Source: an uncultured Rhodospirillales bacterium
Lineage (GTDB): Bacteria > Pseudomonadota > Alphaproteobacteria > Acetobacterales > Acetobacteraceae
Direction of reading: 5' to 3'
Assembly: GCA_903893975.1 (NCBI GenBank)
Contig: CAITOL010000036.1
Coordinates: 1 to 41,807 of the forward strand
Length of the DNA stretch: 41,807 nucleotides
The notes under the pieces were generated by a model, which saw only the letters and a list, made by a program, of their open reading frames with translations, had not been told where the DNA came from and did no database searches. Each line of letters opens with the position of its first letter. Within the stretch, counting starts at the first letter, position 1. The position numbers and the translations under genes were made by a program. Shown piece after piece: positions 24,312 to 33,104 of the stretch.

Positions 24312-26053
24312 CCGAGCCGGTCGCACCGCTCGCAACGATCGCCGGCCTGCGGCATCGCTTCCCCGGCGCCCGGCACGCGGCACCGCAGACGGCGTTGGAC
24401 GGGATCGACACCACCATCCTGCCGGGCATGATCACCGGCGTCGTCGGGCCAGATGGCGCCGGCAAAACCACCTTGCTCCGCCTGTTGGCCGGCCTGCTGC
24501 GCCCGACCGCGGGGCAGATCGCGGTCTTTGGCCTCGATCTCGCCGATCACGCGGCGACGGTGCATGACCGCATCGGCTATATGCCGCAACGCTTCGGCCT
24601 GTATGAAGACCTGACAGTCGCCGGCAATATCCAATTGCATGCCGACCTGCACGCCATGCCATCCGCCATCCGGGTGCCGCGCATCAGCATGCTGCTGGCG
24701 GCCACCGGGCTGGCGCCGTTCACCGATCGGCTGGCGGGCAAGCTATCCGGCGGCATGAAGCAAAAGCTCGGCCTGGTCTGCGCGCTGCTCGCCCGGCCGA
24801 AATTGCTGCTGCTCGATGAACCCTCGGTCGGGGTCGATCCCGCCTCGCGCCGGGAGCTTTGGGCCATCGTCGCGCATATGCTGGCGGAAGGTTTGGCCGA
24901 CGGTATGGGCGTGGTCTGGGCCACGGCCTATCTCGACGAAGCCGAACGCTGCGGCCGCGTTCTGCTGCTGCACGAAGGCCGCTTGCTGGCCGATGACACG
25001 CCGGAGGCCATCATGGCTCCGATGCGAGACCGGGTGTTCCTGCTCGACGTGCCACCTGGGCAACGGCGTGCCGCCGTGCGGCTGGCAGCCTCCGTCGCGG
25101 GCGTGGCGGATGCGTCGGTGCAGGGGGATCATCTGCGCATTGTGCTCCGGCCAGGCGCCGCGCTGCCCGACCCATCCGCCCTTGGCGGCAGCCACCTGTC
25201 GCCTGCCGCCCCCCGGCTTGAGGATGGTTTCATCGATCGCCTCGGCACCGTCGCGCCCACGCCGATCCCCGCGCCAGCCACGCGACCGGTCGCCCAAGGG
25301 CCGGCGATTGAGGTCGCGCATCTCGTCCGCCGCTTCGGGGATTTCCTCGCCGTCGATGATGTCAGCTTCTCCGTCGCGCGCGGGGAGATCTTCGGTTTGC
25401 TCGGCCCGAACGGTGCCGGCAAATCCACCATCTTCCGCATGCTCTGCGGCCTGCTGCGCCCCAGCGCCGGTCGCGCCCAGGTGGCCGGCGGCGACCTGAT
25501 CCGCGAACCGGCCGCCGCCCGCGCCCGGCTTGGCTACATGGCGCAGCGTTTCTCGCTCTACGGCGAACTCACTGCCCGTGAGAACCTGCGCTTCTTCGCC
25601 CGCGTCTACGGGCTTTCACGCGCCGCGCAGCAGGCCGCCGTCGCCGCCGCCCTCGCCGATTTCGACCTCGCCGACAGTGCCGACCAGGTGGCCGGCGACC
25701 TACCGCTCGGCGTCAAGCAGCGGCTGGCGCTGGCGGCCTCCCTGCTGCACGCGCCGGACATTCTGTTCCTCGACGAACCGACCTCTGGCGTTGACCCGCT
25801 GGCCCGGCGTGCGTTCTGGGCACGCATCGGCACGCTGGCCGAGGCCGGGGTTACCGTGCTGGTCACCAGCCATTTCATGGATGAGGCGGAGTATTGCGAC
25901 CGCCTCGCCATCGTCTCCTCCGGCCGGCTGATCGCCACCGGCACCCCGGCCGATCTGCGCGGCCGGGTTCGCAGCGATGCCATGCCCAACCCCACGTTGG
26001 AAGACGCGTTCATCGCCCTCGTCGGCGCCGACCTGCGCGCGAGGGCGGCATGA
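24308..26053 (+). CDS. Tandem ABC ATPase of the exporter (YbhF-like)
   Basis: 581 aa with two nucleotide-binding domains. NBD1: Walker A GPDGAGKTT (47-55), signature LSGGM (146-150), Walker B LLLLDEP (166-172). NBD2: Walker A GPNGAGKST (366-374), Walker B FLDEP (487-491), H-loop His522 (TSHFMDEAE). Two departures are seen. The NBD1 H-loop position reads TAYLDEAE, without histidine. The NBD2 signature is LPLGVKQR rather than LSGGQ. YbhF-type proteins tolerate both, but the asymmetry suggests one catalytically weaker site. It overlaps the adaptor (ATGA) and the first permease (ATGA). Confidence 0.93.
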   Translation: MTEPVAPLATIAGLRHRFPGARHAAPQTALDGIDTTILPGMITGVVGPDGAGKTTLLRLLAGLLRPTAGQIAVFGLDLADHAATVHDRIGYMPQRFGLYEDLTVAGNIQLHADLHAMPSAIRVPRISMLLAATGLAPFTDRLAGKLSGGMKQKLGLVCALLARPKLLLLDEPSVGVDPASRRELWAIVAHMLAEGLADGMGVVWATAYLDEAERCGRVLLLHEGRLLADDTPEAIMAPMRDRVFLLDVPPGQRRAAVRLAASVAGVADASVQGDHLRIVLRPGAALPDPSALGGSHLSPAAPRLEDGFIDRLGTVAPTPIPAPATRPVAQGPAIEVAHLVRRFGDFLAVDDVSFSVARGEIFGLLGPNGAGKSTIFRMLCGLLRPSAGRAQVAGGDLIREPAAARARLGYMAQRFSLYGELTARENLRFFARVYGLSRAAQQAAVAAALADFDLADSADQVAGDLPLGVKQRLALAASLLHAPDILFLDEPTSGVDPLARRAFWARIGTLAEAGVTVLVTSHFMDEAEYCDRLAIVSSGRLIATGTPADLRGRVRSDAMPNPTLEDAFIALVGADLRARAA

Positions 26054-27177
26054 TCGCCGCCGCCCTGCGCCTACGCGGCCTGCTGGTGAAGGAAGTCACC
26101 CAGGTGCGGCGTGATCCGTCATCTCTGCTGATCGCCTTCCTGCTGCCGCTGGTCCTGCTGCTGATCAACGGCTTCTCCATCACGCTCGACGCGCGGGCCG
26201 TGCGCCTCGCGGTGGTCATCGATGCCCCGACCGCGCCAACGCAAGACCTGTTCCAGGCCATGGCCGCCTCGCCCTATCTCGCCCCCATCCTGGTTGCCAC
26301 CACCGCGGACGGCGCCCGGCTCATCGCCAGTGGCAGCGCGCGCGGCATGCTGGTGGTGCGGCAGGATTTCGCCGAAACCCTGTTGCGCCCGCAACGATGG
26401 CCGGCGCATCTCGGCCTGCAGGTCAGCGGCACCGATCCCAACACCGCCCGTCTGGTGGAAGGCTATGTCGCCGGGGCGCTGCAAACCTGGCTCAGCAGCC
26501 ACGCGCTGGAAAATCGCCTGCTCGCCACCCCGGCGGCCACGCTAGAACATCGCTACTGGTTCAACGCCGAACTCCGCTCTTCCAACTCCATCATCCCCGG
26601 CATGATCGCCTTCGTCATGTCGATGACCGGCACTCTGCTGACCGCGCTGGTGGTGGCGCGGGAGTGGGAGCGCGGCACGATGGAAAGCATGCTGGCCAGC
26701 CCCGCCCGCATGGCGGAGCTGATCGCGGCCAAGCTGGTCGTGTATTTCGGCCTCGGCATGATCTCGATGCTCGAAGCCGTTTTGGTCGGCACGCTGGTCT
26801 TTGCGGTGCCATTTCGCGACGGCATCCTGCCCTTGCTCGCCGCCGCGGCCTTGTTCCTGCTCTTCGCCCTGGCGCTCGGCCTGTTCATCTCCACCCTGGT
26901 GCGCAACCAGTTCCTCGCCTCCCAACTCGCCTTCCTCGTCACGATGCTGCCGGCGATGATGCTGTCGGGCATGTTGTTCGACATCGCCTCCATGCCTCCC
27001 TGGCTGCAATGGCTCACCTATCTTTTCCCGGCCCGCTATCTGGTCTCGATCCTGCAAACCCTGTTCCTCGCCGGCTCGGTCAACGCCGTGCTGCTGCCCA
27101 ATCTCGCCGCGCTCGCCATCTCCGCCACCGTGGCCGTCGCCGCCACCCTCGCGGTCACCCGCCGCAGACTGGACTGA
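26050..27177 (+). CDS. ABC-2 type permease subunit 1 (YbhS-like)
   Basis: 375 aa. One N-terminal helix (about 23-43, LLIAFLLPLVLLLINGF), a large periplasmic loop with charged and Asn/Thr-rich content, then five C-terminal helices containing SIIPGMIAFVMSMTGTLLTALVVAREWERGTMESML, the ABC2_membrane_3 hallmark. It overlaps the ATPase by ATGA and is followed 3 bp later by the second permease. With the adaptor and the two-NBD ATPase it forms a YbhGFSR-like exporter; the substrate is unknown (E. coli YbhFSR has been linked to drug and cation efflux). Confidence 0.92.
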   Translation: MIAAALRLRGLLVKEVTQVRRDPSSLLIAFLLPLVLLLINGFSITLDARAVRLAVVIDAPTAPTQDLFQAMAASPYLAPILVATTADGARLIASGSARGMLVVRQDFAETLLRPQRWPAHLGLQVSGTDPNTARLVEGYVAGALQTWLSSHALENRLLATPAATLEHRYWFNAELRSSNSIIPGMIAFVMSMTGTLLTALVVAREWERGTMESMLASPARMAELIAAKLVVYFGLGMISMLEAVLVGTLVFAVPFRDGILPLLAAAALFLLFALALGLFISTLVRNQFLASQLAFLVTMLPAMMLSGMLFDIASMPPWLQWLTYLFPARYLVSILQTLFLAGSVNAVLLPNLAALAISATVAVAATLAVTRRRLD

Positions 27178-27180
27178 CCG

Positions 27181-28278
27181 ATGTTGCGCCGCATCCTCGC
27201 CCTCATCCTCAAAGAACTCTCCTCGCTCTGGAAAGACCCGAAATCCCGCATGGTGCTGGTGGTGCCGCCGCTGATCCAGGTCATCATCTTCGCCCATGCC
27301 GCCACCTTCGACGTCTCCGGCGCCGCGCTCGCCATCTGGAACGATGACCGTGGTAGCCTGGCCGGCGAACTCATCCGCCGGTTCGCCTATTCCAGCGCCT
27401 TCAAAATCGTCGCCGCCCCGCAATCCCAAGCCGAGGCGGCCGCGCTGATCGACGGCCAACAGGCGGTGGCCGTGCTGCACATCCCCGAACGCTTCTCCGC
27501 CGACCTGCTCGCCGGTCGCGGCGGCCGGCTGCAATTGCTGATCGACGCCCGCCGCTCCAACACCGCCTTGCTGGTGCAAGGCTACGCCAACGCCATCGTT
27601 GCCACCTATGCCGCCGAACACGCCCCCCGCCCGCCGCCGCTGGTGATTGAAACGCGGGACTGGTTCAACCCGACGCTAGAGCCAGAATGGTTCGTGCTGC
27701 CCGGCCTGGTCGCGGTGCTGTCGATGCTGATCGGCATGATGGTCGCCGCACTCTCTTTGGCGCGCGAGCGGGAACTCGGCACCTTCGAGCAAATGCTGGT
27801 CACCCCGCTGCGCCCGGCGGAAATCATGATCGGCAAGGCCATCCCGGCCATGATCGTCGGCCTGTTTGAAGCCAACATCGTCATCGCCGCCGCAGTGCTC
27901 TGGTTCCGGGTGCCCTTCGTCGGCAGCCTGGCCCTGCTTGAGGCCGGGCTCCTGGTCTACCTGCTCGCCGGCGTTGGCGTCGGCCTCGCCATCTCCTCGG
28001 TCGCGCAAACCCAGCAGCAGGCCATCCTCGGCGTGTTCATCTACGCCTCCCCCGCCGTCATGCTCTCCGGCTTCGCCTCCCCCATCGAGAACATGCCGCC
28101 CATCGTGCAATGGATCACCCTGGTGGACCCAATGCGCTGGATGCTGATCATCGCCCGCGGCGTGTTCCTGCAAGGCATGCCCGCCGCCATCGCCTGGTCG
28201 GCCATCTGGCCCATGGCGCTCATCGGCATCGCGCTGATGACCGCCGCCGGCCTGATGGTGCGCCGCGCGGTGGCCTAA
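27181..28278 (+). CDS. ABC-2 type permease subunit 2 (YbhR-like)
   Basis: 365 aa, same architecture as the preceding permease: N-terminal helix (MVLVVPPLIQVIIFAHA), periplasmic loop, then VLPGLVAVLSMLIGMMVAALSLARERELGTFEQMLVTPLRPAEIM, ending in helices around ISSVAQTQQQAILGVFIYASP. The two permeases heterodimerise in this family. It is last gene of the exporter operon, with only 13 bp before the convergent glycosyltransferase gene, so the transcripts probably share or overlap terminators. Confidence 0.92.
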   Translation: MLRRILALILKELSSLWKDPKSRMVLVVPPLIQVIIFAHAATFDVSGAALAIWNDDRGSLAGELIRRFAYSSAFKIVAAPQSQAEAAALIDGQQAVAVLHIPERFSADLLAGRGGRLQLLIDARRSNTALLVQGYANAIVATYAAEHAPRPPPLVIETRDWFNPTLEPEWFVLPGLVAVLSMLIGMMVAALSLARERELGTFEQMLVTPLRPAEIMIGKAIPAMIVGLFEANIVIAAAVLWFRVPFVGSLALLEAGLLVYLLAGVGVGLAISSVAQTQQQAILGVFIYASPAVMLSGFASPIENMPPIVQWITLVDPMRWMLIIARGVFLQGMPAAIAWSAIWPMALIGIALMTAAGLMVRRAVA

Positions 28279-28291
28279 CCGCCCCGGCGTT

Positions 28292-29581
28292 TCAGCCTTC
28301 CGCCAGCCACGCCCGTTGCCGGGCCATCCGCGCCAGGTTCATCACCCGCCATGCGATCCCCGGTCGGGCCGAGCGTGCGCGGATATCCCAGGCACGGGCA
28401 TCTTGGATCGCCTGCACCATCGCCGGTCGTTGCGCGACCGCCAAAGCGATCTGCGCACCCACATTGGCGGCGGCGAGCCCGCCCGTCGTGCCCGATTGCC
28501 CCGCCGCCAGCGGCAACGCCAGCCCCAGCGCCTGCGCCCGCGCCGCCACCGCTGGCTGATCACCAAAGAACGGCCAGGACAGCATCGGCACCCCCGCCGC
28601 GATCGCCTCATGCGTCGATCCGGTGCCCTGGTGGGTGATGAACAGATCCGCCTGCGCCAATTCACGCGCCTGATCGGCAAACCCCACCGTCCGCACTGCG
28701 GCGCAATTCAATCGCGCCACCACCTCGGCGCTCAGTGCCGCTCCGCCCAATCCAATCACCGCCGTCGCCCCAGGGATCGCCCGCACCGCCGCGGCAATTT
28801 CCCCCAGCGCCGCCAGCGCCTCATCCTGCCAGTAGCGCCAGATCACGGTGCCGAACGACACATACAGCCGCAGCCGCGCCGGATCGAAGCCGCGCCCGTC
28901 GGCGATGATCGTCCCCGCCGCAGCCGCCGAGCCAAAAAACGCCACCGGATGCAGCGCCGCCTGCTCGGCCGGCGTCCACCACTCCCCTGGCTCCATCTCG
29001 ATGTTCAGCCACGGGCTCGGGTCGGCGATGTAGGACCACGGCGTGATATCGCCGAACCCGTCAACCTGGCGCAATCGTGCCACCGCCGCCCGGCACGCAG
29101 GCCCGATCGAGGCCGGCTGGTCGCGTTGGATCGCCGCCCGGCAGGCGGCGGCATCGGCGATATGCCCCGGCAGCACGTTGATCCAGGGCAACCCCAATCG
29201 CGCCGCCACCACGCGCCCGACCACGGCAAAGCTCTCACACAGCACCAGGTCCGCGCCCCAGCCCTGCACCTCGGCCAGCAACCGATCGGCATGGGCGGCG
29301 GCAAAGCTCACAAACCGTGCCGGCACCGGCCGCGTTTCCGCGTCCGCCGCCGCCAGGTCGCCGGCCGCGAAGATATCCGTCACCCCGGCGCCGACCTCGG
29401 CCAAGGCGGCCCGGAACGCCGGATCGGTCCAGACATGAACCTCCGCGCCCGCCTGCACCAGTGCCGCGATCACCGGCAGAAAATTGCTGAAATGGTTGCG
29501 CTCCCCCATCGCGAAACCAGCAATCCGCGCCGGGTGGGTCCGGGGTTGCGTGCAGGCAACGGGCTGGCCGGTGGCATCCAT
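28292..29581 (-). CDS. GT1/MGT-family glycosyltransferase
   Basis: 429 aa, GT-B fold. The N-terminal acceptor domain starts with AGFAMGERNHFSNFLPVIAAL (catalytic-type His in ERNHFSN). The C-terminal domain has RLYVSFGTVIWRYW and the nucleotide-sugar binding stretch ITHQGTGSTHEAIAAGVPMLSWPFFGDQ, a UDP-glycosyltransferase hallmark (H-x-G...S...G-x-P-x-x-x-x-P-x-x-x-D-Q). It is related to macrolide/natural-product glycosyltransferases rather than to cell-wall GTs. I chose MDATGQP at 29581, 4 bp after the ligase stop, so the two are coupled. The acceptor is unknown; an adenylated carboxylic acid from the preceding enzyme is plausible. Confidence 0.88.
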   Translation of the reverse strand: MDATGQPVACTQPRTHPARIAGFAMGERNHFSNFLPVIAALVQAGAEVHVWTDPAFRAALAEVGAGVTDIFAAGDLAAADAETRPVPARFVSFAAAHADRLLAEVQGWGADLVLCESFAVVGRVVAARLGLPWINVLPGHIADAAACRAAIQRDQPASIGPACRAAVARLRQVDGFGDITPWSYIADPSPWLNIEMEPGEWWTPAEQAALHPVAFFGSAAAAGTIIADGRGFDPARLRLYVSFGTVIWRYWQDEALAALGEIAAAVRAIPGATAVIGLGGAALSAEVVARLNCAAVRTVGFADQARELAQADLFITHQGTGSTHEAIAAGVPMLSWPFFGDQPAVAARAQALGLALPLAAGQSGTTGGLAAANVGAQIALAVAQRPAMVQAIQDARAWDIRARSARPGIAWRVMNLARMARQRAWLAEG

Positions 29582-29585
29582 GCTC

Positions 29586-31001
29586 TCAGGTCTCCACCGC
29601 CGCCGGCAACGCGCTGACAAACGCCAGCAGCTTCCCGCTCGCGGTGCGAGGCAGGCTGTCCTGCACGGTAATGTCGATCGCGAATTCGCTGCCGAACCCC
29701 GTCACCGCCAGCGCATGGATCGCCGCCCGCGTCTCCGCCGTCAGCGGCTCGGCCATCACCAGGCGCAATTCGATCCGGTCCAGCGCGCGCTGCACGATCT
29801 GGTATTCCGCCACCGCCTCGATCTTGGCCATCTGATACACATTCAAATTCGCCCGCCGCCGCCCGCCCGATGGCAGATGCAGGTAATCATGCGCCCGCCC
29901 GACAATCCGCTTCAGCACCCCCAAGCCCCGGCCGCACGAACACGGCCCGCCGAGTTCCGCCTCGTCGCCCACCTCGTAGCGCAGCAGCGGGGTGGCGTAA
30001 TTATGCAGCGGCGTCACCACCACCCGGCCCACCTCGCCCGGCGCGCAGGCCCGCCCGTCGGCGTCCAGCACCTCCACCAACATGGTTTCAGCCTGGATAT
30101 GATACTGCCGCGCCTCCGGGCATTGCAGCGCCATGAAGCCGGTTTCCGCCGCCGAATACGTATCGATGATCTCGCAGCCCAGCACCTCCCGGCAGGCATC
30201 GCGCAGCGCGTCATCCACCAGCTCGCTCTGGGTCCAGACCGATTTCAGCGACGGCAACCGCACCCCCGCCCGGCGAAACTCCCCGATCAGCAGCCGCAGG
30301 TTGGACGGAAATATCAACAGATGGTTCGCCTGCACCCGTTGCATAAAGGCGAACTTCACCGCGAATGGCTGATGGTCGGACATATGCGCCACCTTGCCGG
30401 TCTGCCACAGCAGCTCGTCCACCCCGCCCCAACCGTCCAGCACCAGCCCTTCGGCGGACAGCACCGCCTCATAGCCCAGCGGGGTGAAGTAGTTCGGGTT
30501 GGACTGCCAGAACCGCACCAGCGTGCCGTCCGTCCCCTCCGCCGCCCACAGCCGTTCGCGGATATGGCTGCACTCCCACATCAGCTGCGCCAGCTCGGAT
30601 TTGCGCACCCGCACCGGCACCCCGGTTGAACCCCCGGTGGTCACCAGCCCGTAATTGCCATGCGCCAGCGGATAGCCGGGCGGATGCAGCGCCTCGCCCG
30701 CATCCCGCACCGCGCGGCGCGTCGACACCGGCACCGCGTCCCACATCGCCTCCGTCAGCGGCACCCCGGGCCGCAGGCCCGCCGCCTGCAAACGTTCAGC
30801 ATAAAACGGCACATGGCCCATGGCGAATTCCACCAGCGGCCGCAACTGCTCGAACTGCGCCGCCCGCATCCGCGCCGGCGGCCACCACTGGCTTTCGCCC
30901 AGCTGCTGCTGCACCGCCATCACCTTGGCCGCCTTATCGGTCAGCACCGCCGGCCAGGTCGCCGCCTCGATCGACGATCGCAGAAGCATCTTGTTTGCCA
31001 C
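29586..31001 (-). CDS. PaaK/CapK-like acyl-adenylating enzyme
   Basis: 471 aa. Phenylacetate-CoA ligase/CapK family of the ANL superfamily: phosphate loop TTGGSTGVPVRV (121-132), YSAAETGFMALQCPE as the A5-type motif, YATPLLRYEVGDEAEL, and GGPCSCGRGLGVLKRIVGRAHDYLHLPSGGRR with the characteristic Cys-x-Cys-Gly. The C-terminal subdomain is present but has few diagnostic residues. It activates a carboxylate as an acyl-AMP or acyl-CoA. I start at GTG 31001 because GAGGGG stands 5 nt before it; an open frame reaches 31145 but is not family-like. It is followed by the glycosyltransferase 4 bp later. Confidence 0.85.
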   Translation of the reverse strand: MANKMLLRSSIEAATWPAVLTDKAAKVMAVQQQLGESQWWPPARMRAAQFEQLRPLVEFAMGHVPFYAERLQAAGLRPGVPLTEAMWDAVPVSTRRAVRDAGEALHPPGYPLAHGNYGLVTTGGSTGVPVRVRKSELAQLMWECSHIRERLWAAEGTDGTLVRFWQSNPNYFTPLGYEAVLSAEGLVLDGWGGVDELLWQTGKVAHMSDHQPFAVKFAFMQRVQANHLLIFPSNLRLLIGEFRRAGVRLPSLKSVWTQSELVDDALRDACREVLGCEIIDTYSAAETGFMALQCPEARQYHIQAETMLVEVLDADGRACAPGEVGRVVVTPLHNYATPLLRYEVGDEAELGGPCSCGRGLGVLKRIVGRAHDYLHLPSGGRRRANLNVYQMAKIEAVAEYQIVQRALDRIELRLVMAEPLTAETRAAIHALAVTGFGSEFAIDITVQDSLPRTASGKLLAFVSALPAAVET

Positions 31002-31032
31002 GTCAACCCCTCGCCTGAACCGGATGCGCCAC

Positions 31033-31050
31033 GCACGCATCTGTGCGTGC
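31033..31050 (-). promoter_or_regulatory. Short perfect hairpin before the PaaK-like gene
   Basis: GCACGCA / TGCGTGC arms (7 bp) with a CAGA loop on the minus strand, 31-48 nt upstream of the GTG start. No U-tract follows, so it is probably not a terminator; it may be an operator or a leader hairpin. Confidence 0.4.
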
Positions 31051-31060
31051 CACTGCACTA

Positions 31061-31117
31061 CCGGGGCAATATGCGAGCAAAAAGCCTGGGTGCAATAAAA
31101 AACCCGAGTTGCCCCGG
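31061..31117 (-). promoter_or_regulatory. Long-range inverted repeat in the lysE-paaK-like gap
   Basis: CCGGGGCAA (31061-31069) pairs perfectly with TTGCCCCGG (31109-31117) across a 39-nt loop that is A/T-rich and contains a smaller GGGT/ACCC pairing. On the minus strand, TTTTTT and TTTTT runs lie inside the loop. It lies in the 185-bp gap 3' of the lysE-type gene, which also has to hold the promoter of the next gene. It may be a terminator or structured leader; it matches no riboswitch class I recognise. Confidence 0.35.
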
Positions 31118-31186
31118 CGCATCTTTCAAATACTGATAAATACAAACATTCGTTGTTATTGAGGCGTTTTATTTACCCAACCGCCC

Positions 31187-31804
31187 TCACGGCCGCCGCG
31201 CCAGCGCCAACCCCAACCCCGCCCCAACCAGCAACGCGCCGGTCAGCCGGTTGCGCACCCGGCCATGCATCCCCAGCACCCGCCGCGCCCGCCCGGCCGC
31301 CAGCGCCCACACCCCGTCCAGCCCCACCCCCAGCACCAGAAAGGTGAGCGACAGCAGCACGATCTGCGCCTCCACATCCCCGGCCCGGTCGAGGAACTGC
31401 GGAAAAAACGCCCCATAGAACAACAACGTCTTCGGATTGGTCAGCGACACCAGAAACCCGCGCAGATAAATCGCCCGCGCGGATTTCGGCTGCGCTTCCG
31501 TCCGGGTCAGATCGGTCGCCGGCGCCGTCCACGCCCGCAGCCCCAGCCACAGCAGATACCCCACCCCCAGCCAGCGCAGCGTATCGAACCACCCGGCCAG
31601 CGCCGTCATCACCGCCGTCATCCCCAGCGTCGTCAGCAGCAGCTGCACCACCATCGCCGACCCGGTCCCGGCCACCGTCAGCAGCCCGAACCGCGTGCCA
31701 TAGGCGATGGCATTGGCGACAATCAGCGACACGTTCGGCCCCGGGATCAGAATCAGCACCGTGGTCGCCGCGCAAAACGCCAGATAGAGCGACAGGCTCA
31801 TCAT
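31187..31804 (-). CDS. LysE/RhtB family amino-acid or metabolite exporter
   Basis: 205 aa, six predicted membrane helices. Diagnostic LysE features are ILIPGPNVSLIVANAIAYGTRFGLL near residues 17-41 (the P-G-P-N motif) and a later FLVSLTNPKTLLFYGAFFPQFLD motif (KTLLFY). It exports amino acids or related small molecules by proton antiport in known members; the substrate is unassigned. Its ATG overlaps the FAH-family gene stop by 4 bp (ATGA), so it is an operon partner, which suggests export of a compound related to the hydrolase. Confidence 0.92.
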   Translation of the reverse strand: MMSLSLYLAFCAATTVLILIPGPNVSLIVANAIAYGTRFGLLTVAGTGSAMVVQLLLTTLGMTAVMTALAGWFDTLRWLGVGYLLWLGLRAWTAPATDLTRTEAQPKSARAIYLRGFLVSLTNPKTLLFYGAFFPQFLDRAGDVEAQIVLLSLTFLVLGVGLDGVWALAAGRARRVLGMHGRVRNRLTGALLVGAGLGLALARRP

Positions 31805-32982
31805 CCCAGCAGGCCGCGCCGCGCCAGGTTGCGCATCAGCGCCCCGCTGCCAAACGTCCAGGCCTCGCACGCATCGGTCGGGCGGATGCGGTTCACCAAC
31901 CGGCCCAGTTTGGGGGTGGAAATCGTCACCACATCCCCGGTCCGATGGGTAAAGCCCTGGCCCGGCGCGCCCCGATCCTGTACCGGCGCGAACATGGTGC
32001 CGCAGAACAGCACCGCGCCATCGGGGAAGCGGTGATGCGCATTCAGCATCTGCCCGGCCAGATCCTCCGGATCGCGGCTGATCTGCGCCATGGATGACGA
32101 CCCTTCCAGCCGGAAATTATCCTCCCCGGCGACGGTCAGCGACACCACGGCCTGCCGCACATCGGCAATCCCGAACGTGGCATCAAAAAACCGGATGAAC
32201 GGGCCGAGCGCGGTCGCGGCGTTATTGTCCTTCGCCTTGCCCAGCAGCAACGCAGACCGGCCTTCAATGTCGCGCAGGTTCACGTCATTGCCCAAGGTCG
32301 CGCCCACAATCGCCCCGGCGGCGTTGACCACCAGCACCATCTCCGGCTCCGGATTGTTCCACGACGACGAAGGATGCACCCCGGCATCCATGCCCGTGCC
32401 CACCGCGGCCATCGGCTGCGCCTTGGTGAAAATCTCCGCGTCCGGGCCAATCCCCACTTCCAGATACTGGCTCCACGCCCCGGCCTTGATCAGCGCCGCC
32501 TTCAACGCCATCGCCTCGGCCGAGCCCGGCTTCAGTTTGGACAGATCATCCCCGATCAGCCGCGTCACCTCGGCGCGCAACGCGCCCGCCGCGTCCGAAT
32601 TGCCGCGCGCCCGTTCCTCGATCACCCGCTCCAGCATGGAAATCGCGAACGTCACCCCCGCCGCCTTAATCGCCTGCAAATCCACCGGCGCCAGCAGCCA
32701 GGGCCGGGCGGCATCACGATGATCCACCGGCGTATTGGCCAGAATCTCCGCCAACGGGCCGAGATTTTCCCCCGTCGCCGCCCGCAGCGCCGCCGCCGGG
32801 TCCGGCGCCTCGGCCAGATCGCGCATGGTCGCGAAATTGGCGGAAATATCGATCACCCCGGCATCCCGGATCGCCACCACACTCGGGCCGGCCATATCGG
32901 GGCGCCAAACCCGCCCGGCCAGCGCACCAGCAGTGCCGTCAACGGGAAGGGCAGGGGTCATGGTCTCAAGCAAACGCGACAT
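31801..32982 (-). CDS. Fumarylacetoacetate hydrolase family protein
   Basis: 393 aa. C-terminal FAH fold from about residue 110. Metal ligands are suggested by PEPEMVLVV (two Glu) and GNDVNLRDIEG (Asp). The sequence around GSGALMRNLARR at the end and DLSKLKPGSAEAM are those of a 390-aa FAH subgroup found near catabolic genes. Family members split C-C bonds of acylpyruvates or dehydrate or decarboxylate related keto acids; the substrate is not readable here. The start has a strong AGGAGG 7 nt upstream. It heads an operon with LysE. Confidence 0.9.
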   Translation of the reverse strand: MSRLLETMTPALPVDGTAGALAGRVWRPDMAGPSVVAIRDAGVIDISANFATMRDLAEAPDPAAALRAATGENLGPLAEILANTPVDHRDAARPWLLAPVDLQAIKAAGVTFAISMLERVIEERARGNSDAAGALRAEVTRLIGDDLSKLKPGSAEAMALKAALIKAGAWSQYLEVGIGPDAEIFTKAQPMAAVGTGMDAGVHPSSSWNNPEPEMVLVVNAAGAIVGATLGNDVNLRDIEGRSALLLGKAKDNNAATALGPFIRFFDATFGIADVRQAVVSLTVAGEDNFRLEGSSSMAQISRDPEDLAGQMLNAHHRFPDGAVLFCGTMFAPVQDRGAPGQGFTHRTGDVVTISTPKLGRLVNRIRPTDACEAWTFGSGALMRNLARRGLLG

Positions 32983-33042
32983 AAACGGTCCTCCTGCCGC
33001 CGACAGTGAAAGCCGCCCGGTCGGGTGTCAATCGCCGGGCCA

Positions 33043-33069
33043 CGATATCAGCAATATATATCGATATCG
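33043..33069. promoter_or_regulatory. AT-rich palindromic patch upstream of the FAH gene
   Basis: Two GATATC sites (33044-33049, 33063-33068) and the pair CGATAT...ATATCG lie in an AT-rich stretch about 61-87 bp upstream of the FAH ATG. It sits where a promoter or operator of that gene would be. The function is inferred only from position and symmetry. Confidence 0.3.
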
Positions 33070-33104
33070 GAACAAAAAGGACACGCAAAAGGCCAGCTTC
33101 AAGC

